Shown in pieces: positions 35,546 through 46,432 of a stretch of DNA of 64,000 nt (positions within the stretch are counted from its first letter, which is position 1; each line of letters opens with the position of its first letter). Source of the DNA: Aliiroseovarius subalbicans. Lineage in GTDB: Bacteria > Pseudomonadota > Alphaproteobacteria > Rhodobacterales > Rhodobacteraceae. The DNA lies in the NCBI RefSeq assembly GCF_022678625.1, contig NZ_JALBYQ010000001.1:992001-1056000 (forward strand), in the 5' to 3' direction. The notes beneath the pieces are model-generated. The model did not search any database and had not been told where the DNA came from. It saw nothing but the letters and a program-made list of their open reading frames with translations. The translations under genes and the position numbers were made by a program.

Positions 35546-36799
35546 ATGACCTTTCTGCAGATCGCATCGCTTCTTATCGTTCTGGCCGGCGTTTTCGGCG
35601 CCATCAACTACTTGTTTCTGAAACTGCCCAGCGCCATCGGCATCCTGGTGGTCTCGCTTCTGGCGTCTTTGGGTGTGATGGGCGTGGATCTAATCGCGCC
35701 GGGGCTTGGCATTGCCGACAATGTGCGCAGCGTGGTCACCGCGATCGACTTTTCCGACGCGCTGCTTGAGGGCATGCTGGGGCTGTTGCTGTTTGCCGGT
35801 GCGCTTCATGTGAAGATCTCGGATCTGAGGGCGCAATGGCGGCTTGTCTTCCTGATGGCGACAATGGGCGTGGCCCTGTCCACGGTGATCGTGGGTGTGG
35901 GCTTCAGCTGGATCACCGGCATGCCACTTCTGATCGCGCTGGTGTTCGGGGCGGTGGTAACGCCGACGGACCCGGTCGCGGTGCTGGGTGTGCTGCGCGA
36001 GGCGAACCTGCAGAAATCGCTTGAGACCAAGATCGCCGGGGAAAGCCTGTTCAACGACGGCGTCGGATACGTGGTGTTCCTGGTGCTTGTGGGAATCGCC
36101 TTTCCGCATGGACACGACGCGCACGGTGGCGGCGGGCTGGCGGATGCGGCGAAATTGTTCGTGCAAGAGGCCGTCGGCGGCGCGCTTCTGGGCGTGGTGC
36201 TGGGCTGGCTGACCTTCCGGGTGATGCGTCGCATTGACGATTATTCACTTGAGGTTCTGTTGACCCTTGGCCTCGCCTTCGGCGGCTACGAACTTGCCGT
36301 GGCGCTGCATGTCTCGGCCCCGATCATGGCGGTCTGCGCCGGGCTTTTGATCGGCGACGTCGGCACGAAACACGGCATGACCGTGATCACCCGCGAATAT
36401 GTCGACGCCTTCTGGAAACTGATTGACGAGATCCTGAACGCAGTGCTGTTCCTGATGATCGGCTTTGAGGTCTTCGCGGTCGCCTTCACCGGCGACGCGG
36501 TTATGGCCGGGATCATGGCGATCGCCCTGGCGCTGGTGGCGCGGCTGGCTGCTGTCGCCGTGCCGGTTCTGGTGCTCAAGCCCTTCCGAACCTTCTCCAA
36601 GGGTGTGATCCCGATCATGACCTGGGGCGGGCTAAAGGGCGGCATTTCCGTCGCGCTGGCGCTGTCGCTGCCTGAGGGCGAATGGAAACCGCTGATTCTG
36701 ACCGCGACCTATATCATCGTGATCTTCTCGATCATCGTGCAGGGGCTGACGGTGGCCCCATTGGCCAACAAAGTCGGGCGCGAACCGGATCTGGTGTGA
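35546..36799 (+). CDS. Na+/H+ antiporter, CPA1 (NhaP) family
   Basis: A 417-residue membrane antiporter with about 12 helices. The ion-site region FGAVVTPTDPVAVLGVL and the following KIAGESLFNDGVGYVVFLVLV contain the paired acidic residues typical of CPA1. A His/Gly-rich cytoplasmic loop (HGHDAHGGGG) interrupts helices near residue 190. It exports Na+ (or K+) in exchange for protons, consistent with a marine lifestyle. The last base of its stop overlaps the ATG of the next gene. Confidence 0.9.
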   Translation: MTFLQIASLLIVLAGVFGAINYLFLKLPSAIGILVVSLLASLGVMGVDLIAPGLGIADNVRSVVTAIDFSDALLEGMLGLLLFAGALHVKISDLRAQWRLVFLMATMGVALSTVIVGVGFSWITGMPLLIALVFGAVVTPTDPVAVLGVLREANLQKSLETKIAGESLFNDGVGYVVFLVLVGIAFPHGHDAHGGGGLADAAKLFVQEAVGGALLGVVLGWLTFRVMRRIDDYSLEVLLTLGLAFGGYELAVALHVSAPIMAVCAGLLIGDVGTKHGMTVITREYVDAFWKLIDEILNAVLFLMIGFEVFAVAFTGDAVMAGIMAIALALVARLAAVAVPVLVLKPFRTFSKGVIPIMTWGGLKGGISVALALSLPEGEWKPLILTATYIIVIFSIIVQGLTVAPLANKVGREPDLV

Positions 36800-37335
36800 T
36801 GCAAACCTGGTGCCTTCTGCTGCGCGGAGTGAACGTGGGCGGGCACGGCAGGCTGCCGATGGCCGACTTGCGGACGCTTCTGGCAGGGTTGGGCGCCAAG
36901 GACGTGGCGACCTATATCCAGTCTGGCAACGCGGTGTTTCGGGGCGCGGTCGATCCGGTGGCGTTCACGGCGGCGGTCCGCGACGGGATCGAGGCCGCGC
37001 AAGGTTTTCGCCCGGCCGCTTTTCTGCTGCCCGGCGACAGGGTCCGTGCGATCCGGGATGCTTTCCCGTTTCCTGAGGCCTTCGCCGCGCCCAAGACCGG
37101 CCATGTCTGGTTTCTGACCGGCGCGGTAAAGTCCGACCTCGCAGCGCTAGAAGCTCTGGCCACGGCGGATGAGCAGTTTGCCCTGATCGACGGGGCTTTC
37201 TGCCTGCACGCCCCTGACGGCATTGGCCGCTCAAAACTGGCGGCCCGGGTCGAAGCGCTTTTGGGCGTGCCGGCCACCGCACGCAACCTGAACACGCTTG
37301 GCAAGCTGTGTGACCTTCTTGAGGGTCTGAAATAA
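36799..37335 (+). CDS. DUF1697 domain protein
   Basis: A 178-residue protein beginning MQTWCLLLRGVNVGGHGRLP, which matches the N-terminus of DUF1697, followed by DVATYIQSGNAVF. The fold is uncharacterised and no catalytic function is established. The start overlaps the antiporter stop (TGATG), indicating coupling. The frame's earlier codon lies inside the antiporter gene and is not used. Confidence 0.85.
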   Translation: MQTWCLLLRGVNVGGHGRLPMADLRTLLAGLGAKDVATYIQSGNAVFRGAVDPVAFTAAVRDGIEAAQGFRPAAFLLPGDRVRAIRDAFPFPEAFAAPKTGHVWFLTGAVKSDLAALEALATADEQFALIDGAFCLHAPDGIGRSKLAARVEALLGVPATARNLNTLGKLCDLLEGLK

Positions 37336-37399
37336 TCCCGCCCCCCGGTTTCCCCCCGCGTACAGCTGCGCTAAAACCAAACCACAGACGGGGAAGAGA

Positions 37400-37807
37400 A
37401 TGACCGACACGATCCTTCACAAATGCGAGGCAAAAGGTCTTCGCATGACCGAACAGCGCAAAATCATCGCAGGCGTGCTGGAAGGCGCGCATGACCATCC
37501 GGACGTGGAAGAGCTCTATGCCCGCGTGAGCGCGGTGGACGCGGGGATTTCCATCGCCACGGTCTATCGCACCGTGAAGCTGTTCGAAGAGGCCGGCATT
37601 CTGGTCAAGAACGAGTTTGGCGACGGCCGCGCGCGCTATGAGCCGGCGGATCGCGACCACCACGACCACCTGATTGACCTGACCACCGGAGAAGTGATCG
37701 AGTTTGTCGACCCTGAAATCGAAGCACTTCAGGTTCGGATCGCCGAGAAGCTGGGCTATGACCTGCGCGACCACCGGCTGGAACTCTACGGCGTCAAGAA
37801 AAGCTGA
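37400..37807 (+). CDS. fur: Fur-family transcriptional regulator (Fur/Mur type)
   Basis: A 135-residue metalloregulator. The winged-helix DNA-binding half includes GLRMTEQRKIIAGVL and ISIATVYRTVKLFEEAGI; the dimerisation/metal half has DRDHHDHLIDLTTG, with metal-binding histidines and the following aspartate. Among alphaproteobacterial Fur paralogues it resembles the Fur/Mur group, which often senses Mn2+ more than Fe2+, rather than Irr, which has a His-rich haem motif not seen here, or Zur. No CxxC pairs are present. It is monocistronic, followed by a structured convergent gap. Confidence 0.9.
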   Translation: MTDTILHKCEAKGLRMTEQRKIIAGVLEGAHDHPDVEELYARVSAVDAGISIATVYRTVKLFEEAGILVKNEFGDGRARYEPADRDHHDHLIDLTTGEVIEFVDPEIEALQVRIAEKLGYDLRDHRLELYGVKKS

Positions 37808-37834
37808 GCCGTCCGTGGGTCAGGCCGAAGGCCT

Positions 37835-37884
37835 GCCACCGCCCCACGGGGCAGATTATTTGAAATAATCTGGCTGTCGGTGGC
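37835..37884. repeat. nested inverted repeat between fur and the thioredoxin-fusion gene
   Basis: An outer stem GCCACCG (37835-37841)/CGGTGGC (37878-37884) encloses a small CCCC/GGGG stem and a perfect 9-bp stem CAGATTATT/AATAATCTG with loop TGA (37852-37872). A further CAGGCC/GGCCTG hairpin starts at 37821. Both flanking genes end here, so it may terminate transcription from both sides. The AT-rich inner palindrome is unlike the surrounding DNA. Confidence 0.6.
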
Positions 37885-37917
37885 CTCGCTTCGCTCGGAT
37901 TGCACCCGGACGAACGC

Positions 37918-39090
37918 TCAGCCTAACAGATCAGGCCGCAGCACCATGATTGCGCCCAGCACCAGAAGGACCACGCCGCCCACCAAGTGCGACAGGCGCG
38001 AATAGCGCCCGGTCGTGACAGCCGCGCGCAGCGTCACCATGGCGATGATGAACAGCGCCGCATCGTCCAGCAGGAACACCGCCAGGTACAGCGCAAGGTA
38101 GCCATAATAGCCCCCGGCCGGCAGGTCGTGCATCGCAAGCGTTTGCGTATAGATCGCAGGCAGCCCAGCCGAGCAGGCGAGTTCCACCAGGTTCACGGCG
38201 ATGGCCAGCGCGCCAACGCCCAGCGCCGCGACCGCCAGGTTCGGGGTCTCCACCATCGTCCGGAACGCGTCCGAGATGCGTTTCTTGCGCCCACCCGGCG
38301 TGACCTTGCACACGCCTTCGGGGTTGGTCCAATATTCGCGCAAGTAATAGACCCCGGCGCCAATCGCCAGTGCGCCGATCGCCAGGCGGATCCAACCCAC
38401 CGCGCCGATCCACAAGACGACGTTCAGCCAAGCGGCCATGACGGCGAAATACATCACCCCGGTCGCCAGCAGGAACACCGCGCCCAGCGTCCACATCCGC
38501 CGCGTGTCCTGCACGCCCAAAAGCAGGCCGATCAACAGCGCCAGCACCCACATGGCGCAGGGGTTGAAGCCGTCCACCGCCGCCAGCACCACGGTTAGAA
38601 CCGGCAGGGACAGCGTGCCCAGATCAACCGGCCCGAGCAGGGGCAGGGTCACCTGCCCTTCGGGGCCGGTGGGCGGAACTTGCGTCGCGGGAGCCACTGC
38701 TAAACCGGCCCGCAAGTCGCTGACCGGGTCGGGGCAAGGCACCTCCTGACAGCGGGCAATCATCCGCTCCCAGTCGCCGGTGCTACGCCCGCCGCCTGCG
38801 AACCCCAGGGCGTAGTCGCCGCCGATCACAACAAGTGGCACCGCCGCACGATCCATTGCGAAATGATCGATGACGGCGCCAAACAGCGCATCATCCGCCT
38901 CCTCCACGCCCAGTTCGATAAAATCCGCGACCACGCCGCCCTGCGCGACCCGTTCGGCCAGCGCCCCTTTCGCGTTGGAGCAATGTGGGCAGCCCTGTTG
39001 CCAGAACAGGTGCACCGTCACATCCCCGGCCCCGGCCACCATTGGCAAGAGCAGCAAGAAGGCGGTCAAAAGGCTGCGAATCCAACTCAT
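37918..39090 (-). CDS. periplasmic thioredoxin-like domain fused to a CcdA/DsbD-like membrane domain
   Basis: A 390-residue protein: signal peptide (LLTAFLLLLPMVAGAG), then a thioredoxin/glutaredoxin-like domain (residues 20-120) with active site FWQQGCPHCSNAK. The C-terminal half has about six helices, in which two intramembrane cysteines (FNPCAMW and ELACSAGLP) resemble the redox pair of CcdA/DsbD. The layout suggests transfer of reducing equivalents across the inner membrane to a periplasmic partner. AGGA lies upstream of the ATG at 39090. The frame extends far upstream without support. Confidence 0.8.
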   Translation of the reverse strand: MSWIRSLLTAFLLLLPMVAGAGDVTVHLFWQQGCPHCSNAKGALAERVAQGGVVADFIELGVEEADDALFGAVIDHFAMDRAAVPLVVIGGDYALGFAGGGRSTGDWERMIARCQEVPCPDPVSDLRAGLAVAPATQVPPTGPEGQVTLPLLGPVDLGTLSLPVLTVVLAAVDGFNPCAMWVLALLIGLLLGVQDTRRMWTLGAVFLLATGVMYFAVMAAWLNVVLWIGAVGWIRLAIGALAIGAGVYYLREYWTNPEGVCKVTPGGRKKRISDAFRTMVETPNLAVAALGVGALAIAVNLVELACSAGLPAIYTQTLAMHDLPAGGYYGYLALYLAVFLLDDAALFIIAMVTLRAAVTTGRYSRLSHLVGGVVLLVLGAIMVLRPDLLG

Positions 39091-39243
39091 GGCAATCCTC
39101 ATATCGTCAGACAGAACGCCCCGACATGATGGCCTGCGCACAGGGGCCGCGCCATGATCGGGGTCAAATGCGCGCCCAATCGGCTCTGGCGCCGGGGGCC
39201 ATTCACAGGCATGAAGGACCTCCCGACCCCAAGGAGCCCGGTA

Positions 39244-40110
39244 ATGGACAATCTGCGCGGCATCGGCCTGATGGTCACTGCCATGGCGTTCTTTGCGCTT
39301 GGCGACATGACGATCAAATGGGCCACCCAGATAATGCCGGTGGCACAGGTGCTGGCGCTGCTGGGCTTGGGCGGAGGTCTGGTCTTCGCCAGCCTGTGTA
39401 AGGCCAAGGGCCACAAGGTTCTGACCCGCGATTTCCTGCGCGGACCGATCATCCTGCGAAACTCATCCGAGGTCGTCGGCACCATGTGCATGTTCCTGGC
39501 GCTCGCACGCGTCGACCTGTCGTTGGTGGCCGCGATCTTGCAGGCGACACCGGTTGCGGTGACCTTCGGGGCGGCGGTGCTGCTGGGTGAACATGTCGGT
39601 TGGCGCCGCTGGGCGGCCACGCTTGTGGGATTTGTCGGCGTGCTGATCATCATGCGGCCGGGCATGACCGGGTTTCAACCCGACAGCCTGTGGGCGCTGG
39701 TGGCGATGGTCGCGTTGGCGCTGCGCGATCTGTCCACGCGCATGGTGCCGCACAGCGTGCCGACGCTGCGCATTGCCACCTATGGCATGTCGATGCTGGC
39801 GCCCGCGGGCCTGGTCCTGATGCTGGCCGCACAGCCGCCGGTGGCGATGAATGCCGCCAGCTGGGGCCTGATGGCGCTGATGGTGACGGTGGGCGTGCTG
39901 GGCTATCACGCGATCACCTCGGCGATGCGGGTGGGCGAGGTTTCGGCGGTATCACCGTTCCGCTATTCGCGCATGGTGTTTGCCCTGGCCATCGGCGTGC
40001 TGGTGTTTGGCGAACGGCCCGATCTGTGGACGCTTGTCGGCACCGCGCTGACGATTGCCGCCGGGCTGTATACCTTCCTGCGGGAACGCCGCCCCCGGCG
40101 TGCGTCCTGA
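39244..40110 (+). CDS. EamA/DMT family transporter (first of a tandem pair)
   Basis: A 288-residue ten-helix DMT permease. CAAGGAG precedes the ATG at 39244. The opening GLMVTAMAFFALGDMTIKWA and the mid-protein GEHVGWRRWAATLVGFVGVL are mirrored in the next gene, so the two arose by duplication. They may function as a heterodimer or as separate exporters. Substrate unknown. Confidence 0.87.
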   Translation: MDNLRGIGLMVTAMAFFALGDMTIKWATQIMPVAQVLALLGLGGGLVFASLCKAKGHKVLTRDFLRGPIILRNSSEVVGTMCMFLALARVDLSLVAAILQATPVAVTFGAAVLLGEHVGWRRWAATLVGFVGVLIIMRPGMTGFQPDSLWALVAMVALALRDLSTRMVPHSVPTLRIATYGMSMLAPAGLVLMLAAQPPVAMNAASWGLMALMVTVGVLGYHAITSAMRVGEVSAVSPFRYSRMVFALAIGVLVFGERPDLWTLVGTALTIAAGLYTFLRERRPRRAS

Positions 40111-40133
40111 CGCCCGGCCCCGGACCAAAGCCG

Positions 40134-41009
40134 ATGAACAACACCCGCGCCATCCTCCTCATGATCGCCGCCATGGTCGGCTTTTCGCTTGAGGACGTCT
40201 TCATCAAGGCGATGACCAAGGGGTTGCCCGTGGCGCAGGTGCTGGTCTTCATCGGGCTGGGCGGCAGCCTGGTCTTTGCAGCCCTGACCCTGGCGCAACG
40301 TGGCACGCTGGCCCCTCTGGTGCACCGCGACATGGCCAGCCGGGCAATGCTGGCGCGCAACCTGGCCGAGGGCGCCTCGACCATCTTCTTTGTCACCGCC
40401 CTGTCGCTGGTCCCGCTGGGCACCGTCGCGGCGGTGTTCCAGGCCACGCCGCTGGCCATCACCGCGGGGGCCGCCCTTATCCTGGGCGAGGCCGTCGGCT
40501 GGCGCCGTTGGAGCGCCATCGGCGTCGGGTTCATCGGCGTTCTGATGATCATCCGCCCGGGCGCCGCCGACTTCGACGCCAATGCGCTCCTGCCGCTGGT
40601 CGCGGTCATCGGCATCGCCGCACGAGACCTGATCACCCGGCGGCTGGACCCGTCGATCCCGACGACCTCGGTGGCCTTTTATGGCTTTGCGTCCGTGTTC
40701 CTGGCCGGGTTACTGCTGCTGCCTTTCTCGCCGCCGCCGATCTGGCCCAACACAGCCGGCTGGGCCTATGTCGCGGGCGCGGTCCTGTTCGGGGTGGGTG
40801 GGTATTATGCCATCGTGCTGGCCATGCGCCTGGGCGAGGCCGGCGCGGTGATGCCCTTTCGCTATACCCGCCTGGTGTTTTCCCTGCTCCTGGGCGTCGT
40901 GGTCTTCAACGAACGCCCGGATGGCTGGACGCTTCTGGGCGCGTCCATCGTGATTGCCACCGGGCTTTACACCTTTGTGCGCGAGGCGCGGCTGCAGCGC
41001 GTGCGCTAA
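40134..41009 (+). CDS. EamA/DMT family transporter (second of a tandem pair)
   Basis: A 291-residue DMT permease beginning LLMIAAMVGFSLEDVFIKAM, with GEAVGWRRWSAIGVGFIGVL in the centre, parallel to the preceding gene. The start lies 24 bp after its neighbour's stop, so the two are probably cotranscribed. The frame open across the upstream gene is a shadow. Confidence 0.87.
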   Translation: MNNTRAILLMIAAMVGFSLEDVFIKAMTKGLPVAQVLVFIGLGGSLVFAALTLAQRGTLAPLVHRDMASRAMLARNLAEGASTIFFVTALSLVPLGTVAAVFQATPLAITAGAALILGEAVGWRRWSAIGVGFIGVLMIIRPGAADFDANALLPLVAVIGIAARDLITRRLDPSIPTTSVAFYGFASVFLAGLLLLPFSPPPIWPNTAGWAYVAGAVLFGVGGYYAIVLAMRLGEAGAVMPFRYTRLVFSLLLGVVVFNERPDGWTLLGASIVIATGLYTFVREARLQRVR

Positions 41010-41052
41010 CATCCCCGCGCCCCCTTCCCTCTTTCCTCCCCCTTGGCTATAG

Positions 41053-42408
<1,356 letters not shown>

Positions 42409-42415
42409 CCTGTCC

Positions 42416-42442
42416 GCCCGGTCGGCCCAGCGCTGACCGGGC
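42416..42442 (+). terminator. hairpin after enolase
   Basis: An 8-bp stem GCCCGGTC/GACCGGGC with an 11-nt loop, eight bases after the stop codon. A CCCCCTTTTCTCTC run follows about 7 bp further on, a moderate U-tract. Confidence 0.6.
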
Positions 42443-42505
42443 ACACGCCCCCTTTTCTCTCCCGGTTCGGATCCCTACCTTGTTCACAGAACCAAGGAGG
42501 CGCCC

Positions 42506-43126
42506 ATGACCCCGTCCCAGACTCCCCGCATCACACGAGGTGAACGCCGCGTCGCGCTGTTCGTGATCGCCTATGTTCTCGGGTTCACGATCTGGTTCTT
42601 CTCGATCGGCAATACCGAATTCATCGTCTACATCGTTACCATGCTGGTGCTGATCACCCTGGTGGGTCTCAGCCTGCGCGCGGCGGAGTATCCACTGCGC
42701 ATGCTCTGGGCGCTGGCGATCTGGGGGCTCTTGCATTGCGCCGGTGGCGGGGTGCCGGTGGGGGACGGTGTGCTCTATGGCGCGCAGCTGATCCCGATCA
42801 CCTCGAACGGCGAAATGACCTTGCTGAAATACGACCAACTGGTGCATGGACTGGGCTTTGCCGTCACCGCCTGGGTGCTCTGGCACCTCATGACGCACCA
42901 TTATCCCCAAACCCGTCACAGCTGGACCGCCTACCTGTTCCCGGCCCTGGCCTCGATGGGTCTGGGCGCGACCAACGAAATCATCGAGTTTTCGGCGGTG
43001 GTGATGGTGCAGGATACCGGCGTGGGCGGCTATACCAACACCCTGCTTGACCTGTGCTTCAACGCAACCGGCGCCATCCTGGCCGTGGTCTGGATCGCCT
43101 GGCGCGAGCGACGCACGCGGGCCTGA
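42506..43126 (+). CDS. DUF2238-like integral membrane protein, second copy
   Basis: A 206-residue membrane protein with about six helices. The motifs LKYDQLVHGLGFAVTAWV, GATNEIIEFSAVVM and TNTLLDLCFNATGAI correspond in order to the HG, WEVFEF and TMSDLIIDAIGA segments of the protein at 33191, though the two are diverged. CAAGGAGG precedes the ATG. Function unknown. Confidence 0.7.
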   Translation: MTPSQTPRITRGERRVALFVIAYVLGFTIWFFSIGNTEFIVYIVTMLVLITLVGLSLRAAEYPLRMLWALAIWGLLHCAGGGVPVGDGVLYGAQLIPITSNGEMTLLKYDQLVHGLGFAVTAWVLWHLMTHHYPQTRHSWTAYLFPALASMGLGATNEIIEFSAVVMVQDTGVGGYTNTLLDLCFNATGAILAVVWIAWRERRTRA

Positions 43127-43164
43127 GCGCACCAGGGGCGGCCGGGCGCCAATCAGCATCAAGC

Positions 43165-43179
43165 GTGCGCGCAGCGCAC
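43165..43179. repeat. REP-like intergenic hairpin, variant copy
   Basis: GTGCGC-gca-GCGCAC, preceded by AAGC and followed by TC, in the 68-bp convergent gap between the DUF2238-like gene and the deacetylase gene. It resembles the copies at 6752 and 46433 with two base-pair changes in the stem. Confidence 0.4.
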
Positions 43180-43194
43180 TCCGCCTGGAAACGC

Positions 43195-44679
43195 CTACTT
43201 GTCCTGCAGAACCGCGGACACAGGGGCCAATGCGACCGATTTCGCGCGGTTGCCCAGGCTCCATTCGATCAGCGCCTGCACCGTCTCGACCCGCGCATGG
43301 CCCAACATGATCACGCCCGGCTCCTGGCGCGCCTTGAAGGCGGCATTGTCCATAAACCGGCGGATCACCGCAGCACTTTGGCCGTCATTGTCCAGTTCGC
43401 GAAACACCAGACCGGCTTCCACACCTTCTTTCACCGCGCTCTTGTGACCGGTGTTCAGCCCCTGCGGGATCGAGATCAACCCGTGCCCGCCATCCTGCAT
43501 CACCGCGGCCACCTGACGCGCGGTGGCGCCTGCGGTCTGGAAGCTTGCGGAAAACAGCGTTGCAACCGCGTCGGCAAACAGTGCCTCCTGCGCTTGCAGG
43601 ACCACCTCGGCATCAGTCGGGGTGGCGCCATCGGGCAGGCTCAGCGCGACGACCACTTCGGCCCCGGCGGCGCGGTAGAACGCGATTGCCTGCGCGGCAT
43701 CGGCAGCCCCGGCGTCGACCACAAAGCTGATCGGGAACGGCAGGTTTTTCAGATCCCCAAGGGCGGCTCGGGCGGCGGGCGCGTCGCGCAGGATCACCGC
43801 CATCATCGGCCGCGCTTCGGGGTTCTCGAAGGGCGCCGCGTTGCGCGCGATCGCGGGGGCATCGCTGTCGACTTGGGGCGTCTCGACGCTGACGTCCGCG
43901 ACCTCCACATCGGTTTCTACACCAATTCGGGGCAACCGGTTCGTTGTTACATTGGGGGCCAGGTCGCCGATCTGCGTGACCGGCGCGCTTTTGATTGGCG
44001 CAGGCGGTTCGTCGTTGGGAGCTTCCTCTGCTGGCGTTGGGGCCGGGGCCGCACCGACCGCAGGCGCGTCATCTTCCGACGCCGGAGGCTGCGTGGGCGC
44101 GGGCACCGTGGTCGGTGGCACGGTATCGTCGGTCTGCACCAACGCGTGCTGGTCACCATCCGTCGGCTCGGCCTGTTGCGGGTTCAGGTCTGCCGCGACA
44201 TCTGGCAGCACCAGGTCCGCCAGAGCACGCGGCGCATCCTCGCTGGCTGGCACCGCTGGCGCGTCGCCTGTGCTTGCGGGAACCGGGGGCTGTGACGCGC
44301 TGGCAATGGGGGCCATGCCCTCGCCCGATGGCACGATCACGTCATCGGCGCCGACAATTTCGGTTTCCGGTGCGGCGGGGGGGCTGGTGTCAGTGCCGCC
44401 CTGCACCGGGGTTTCTTCGTCCACCACGGCCGGTTGCGGCGCGGGGGGTGTCTCTGTCGTAGCTTCACCACCGGTTGCGGGCTTGTCCGGCGTCGCCTCG
44501 GACTCCGGTGCCACCGGCGGCGCGGCATTGTCGGCCATTTCGGCCGTAACATCCGAACCCGCAGGTTGCGTTACCTTATCAGGGCTGCCCCCCGGACCAG
44601 TCGTTAAAGACAGCACGCTCAACCCGAGAACGGCCACCACGCCGCCGCCAAGCACACCCGAGATAAAACCACGTGCCAC
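43195..44679 (-). CDS. divergent polysaccharide deacetylase family protein
   Basis: A 494-residue protein starting with GTG after GGAGAGG. It has an N-terminal membrane anchor (GVLGGGVVAVLGLSVLSL), a 230-residue Pro/Ala/Glu/Thr-rich periplasmic linker and a C-terminal divergent polysaccharide deacetylase (YibQ-like) domain from about residue 290, including PFPISFVVDAGAADA and ISIPQGLNTGHKSAVKEGV. Relatives are thought to act in the envelope, sometimes with septal factors. It is divergent from trpG. Confidence 0.85.
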   Translation of the reverse strand: MARGFISGVLGGGVVAVLGLSVLSLTTGPGGSPDKVTQPAGSDVTAEMADNAAPPVAPESEATPDKPATGGEATTETPPAPQPAVVDEETPVQGGTDTSPPAAPETEIVGADDVIVPSGEGMAPIASASQPPVPASTGDAPAVPASEDAPRALADLVLPDVAADLNPQQAEPTDGDQHALVQTDDTVPPTTVPAPTQPPASEDDAPAVGAAPAPTPAEEAPNDEPPAPIKSAPVTQIGDLAPNVTTNRLPRIGVETDVEVADVSVETPQVDSDAPAIARNAAPFENPEARPMMAVILRDAPAARAALGDLKNLPFPISFVVDAGAADAAQAIAFYRAAGAEVVVALSLPDGATPTDAEVVLQAQEALFADAVATLFSASFQTAGATARQVAAVMQDGGHGLISIPQGLNTGHKSAVKEGVEAGLVFRELDNDGQSAAVIRRFMDNAAFKARQEPGVIMLGHARVETVQALIEWSLGNRAKSVALAPVSAVLQDK

Positions 44680-44803
44680 GATGCCTCTCCGTTCGTTGCG
44701 TCACCACAATCCGGCCCACCGCTCTTGACCCTCGGCGGTGGCTCTGAACATGTATAGCCCGACTGCATCCTCAGGGAACCCCCTATAGGCGAAAGGCCGC
44801 ACC

Positions 44804-45385
44804 ATGATCCTGCTGATCGACAATTATGACAGCTTTACCTACAACCTCGTGCATTACCTGGGCGAGTTGGGAGCAAAGGTTCAGGTTCACCGCAACGATG
44901 CGCTGGACGTGGCCGAGGCGATGGCGCTGAAGCCCGATGGCATCCTGCTGTCGCCCGGTCCCTGCGACCCGGACCAGGCCGGGATTTGTCTTGATCTGAC
45001 CCGCGCGGCAGCCAAGGCTGGCACGCCGTTGTTTGGCGTCTGCCTGGGGCACCAGACCATCGGTCAGGCCTTTGGCGGCAAGGTCGTGCGCGCGCCCGAC
45101 ATCGTGCACGGCAAGATGGGCACGATCCACCACGAAGGCGGTGGCGTGTTCAAAGGCCTGCCCAGCCCGCTGCAAGGCACCCGCTATCATTCCCTGATCG
45201 TCGAGCGTGACAGCCTGCCCGACGACCTTGAGGTCACCGCCTGGCTGGAAGATGGCACGATCATGGGCCTCAGCCACAAGAGCCTTCCGATCCACGGCGT
45301 CCAGTTTCACCCCGAAAGCATCCGCTCGGAACATGGCCACGCGATGATCCGCAATTTCCTTGAGACCGTGAAGGTGCCCGCATGA
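44804..45385 (+). CDS. trpG: anthranilate synthase component II (glutamine amidotransferase)
   Basis: A 193-residue class I amidotransferase that supplies ammonia to TrpE for anthranilate synthesis, or to PabB for folate. The nucleophile is in [16 protein letters not shown], with the His-Glu pair in [15 protein letters not shown]. It overlaps trpD by 4 bp. The trpE gene is not in this window upstream of it, so component I is encoded elsewhere. Confidence 0.95.
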   Translation: MILLIDNYDSFTYNLVHYLGELGAKVQVHRNDALDVAEAMALKPDGILLSPGPCDPDQAGICLDLTRAAAKAGTPLFGVCLGHQTIGQAFGGKVVRAPDIVHGKMGTIHHEGGGVFKGLPSPLQGTRYHSLIVERDSLPDDLEVTAWLEDGTIMGLSHKSLPIHGVQFHPESIRSEHGHAMIRNFLETVKVPA

Positions 45386-46398
45386 GTGACCGCCTGAAAC
45401 CCATGATCGGCGCCGCCGCCGACCGCCCGCTTACCCGTGCCGAGGCCGAAGAAGCCTTCGACATCCTGTTCGAAGGCGAAGCCACGCCCAGCCAGATCGG
45501 CGGGCTTTTGATGGCCCTGCGCACCCGCGGCGAAACGGTCGAGGAGTACGCCGCCGCCGCCGCCGTGATGCGCGCGAAATGCAAACCCGTGACCGCGCCC
45601 GAGGGCGCAATGGACATCGTCGGCACCGGGGGTGACGGCAAAGGCACGCTGAACATCTCGACCGCCACCGCGTTTGTGACCGCAGGCGCGGGCGTGACCG
45701 TGGCGAAACACGGCAATCGCAACCTAAGCTCGAAATCCGGCGCGGCGGACGCGTTGGGGGAAATGGGCGTGAACGTGATGGTCGGCCCGGATGTGGTCGA
45801 ACGGGCGCTGGCCGAGGCCGGGATCGCCTTCATGATGGCCCCGATGCACCACCCGGCGATTGCCCACGTGATGCCCACGCGCGCCGAACTGGGCACCCGC
45901 ACGATCTTCAACATCCTTGGCCCGCTCACCAACCCCGCCGGCGTAAAACGCCAGCTGACCGGCGCCTTTTCACGCGATCTGATCCGCCCGATGGCCGAAA
46001 CACTTCAGGTGCTCGGATCCGACAAGGCCTGGCTGGTCCACGGCGGCGATGGCACGGATGAGCTTTCGATCGCAGGCATTTCCTGGGTCTCGGCGCTGGA
46101 AAATGGCCAGGTGATCGACCGCGAACTGCACCCCGAAGACGCGGGTCTGCCGGTCCATCCGTTCGAGGCGATCATGGGCGGCACCCCGTCCGAGAACGCC
46201 CAGGCCTTCCGCGCGCTTTTGAACGGGGAGCCCGGCGCCTATCGTGACGCGGTGGTGCTCAACACCGCAGCCGCCCTGGTCGTGGCCGACAAAGCCGCCA
46301 CCCTGCCCGAAGGCGCGGAAATGGCGCGCGACAGTATCGACAGTGGTGCTGCCAAGACCAAGATCGAAGCCCTGGCGCGGATCACCTCGGCGGGCTGA
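45382..46398 (+). CDS. trpD: anthranilate phosphoribosyltransferase
   Basis: A 338-residue enzyme joining anthranilate to phosphoribosyl pyrophosphate, the second step of tryptophan synthesis. The PRPP motif is [17 protein letters not shown], followed by [21 protein letters not shown]. It starts within trpG and is followed after 101 bp by trpC. That gap contains a REP-like hairpin. Confidence 0.97.
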   Translation: MSDRLKPMIGAAADRPLTRAEAEEAFDILFEGEATPSQIGGLLMALRTRGETVEEYAAAAAVMRAKCKPVTAPEGAMDIVGTGGDGKGTLNISTATAFVTAGAGVTVAKHGNRNLSSKSGAADALGEMGVNVMVGPDVVERALAEAGIAFMMAPMHHPAIAHVMPTRAELGTRTIFNILGPLTNPAGVKRQLTGAFSRDLIRPMAETLQVLGSDKAWLVHGGDGTDELSIAGISWVSALENGQVIDRELHPEDAGLPVHPFEAIMGGTPSENAQAFRALLNGEPGAYRDAVVLNTAAALVVADKAATLPEGAEMARDSIDSGAAKTKIEALARITSAG

Positions 46399-46432
46399 GC
46401 CGCACCGCTCGCCGCGGGCTCCAGAATAAAGC

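Noticed and set aside
37918-39414. Long N-terminal extension of the thioredoxin-fusion gene
   Set aside because: The added residues are low-complexity, lie across the divergent promoter region and would precede the signal peptide; the ribosome site supports the start at 39090.
43054-44295. Plus-strand 413-codon frame opposite the deacetylase gene
   Set aside because: Arises from the proline/alanine-rich linker of the minus-strand gene; no recognisable protein features.
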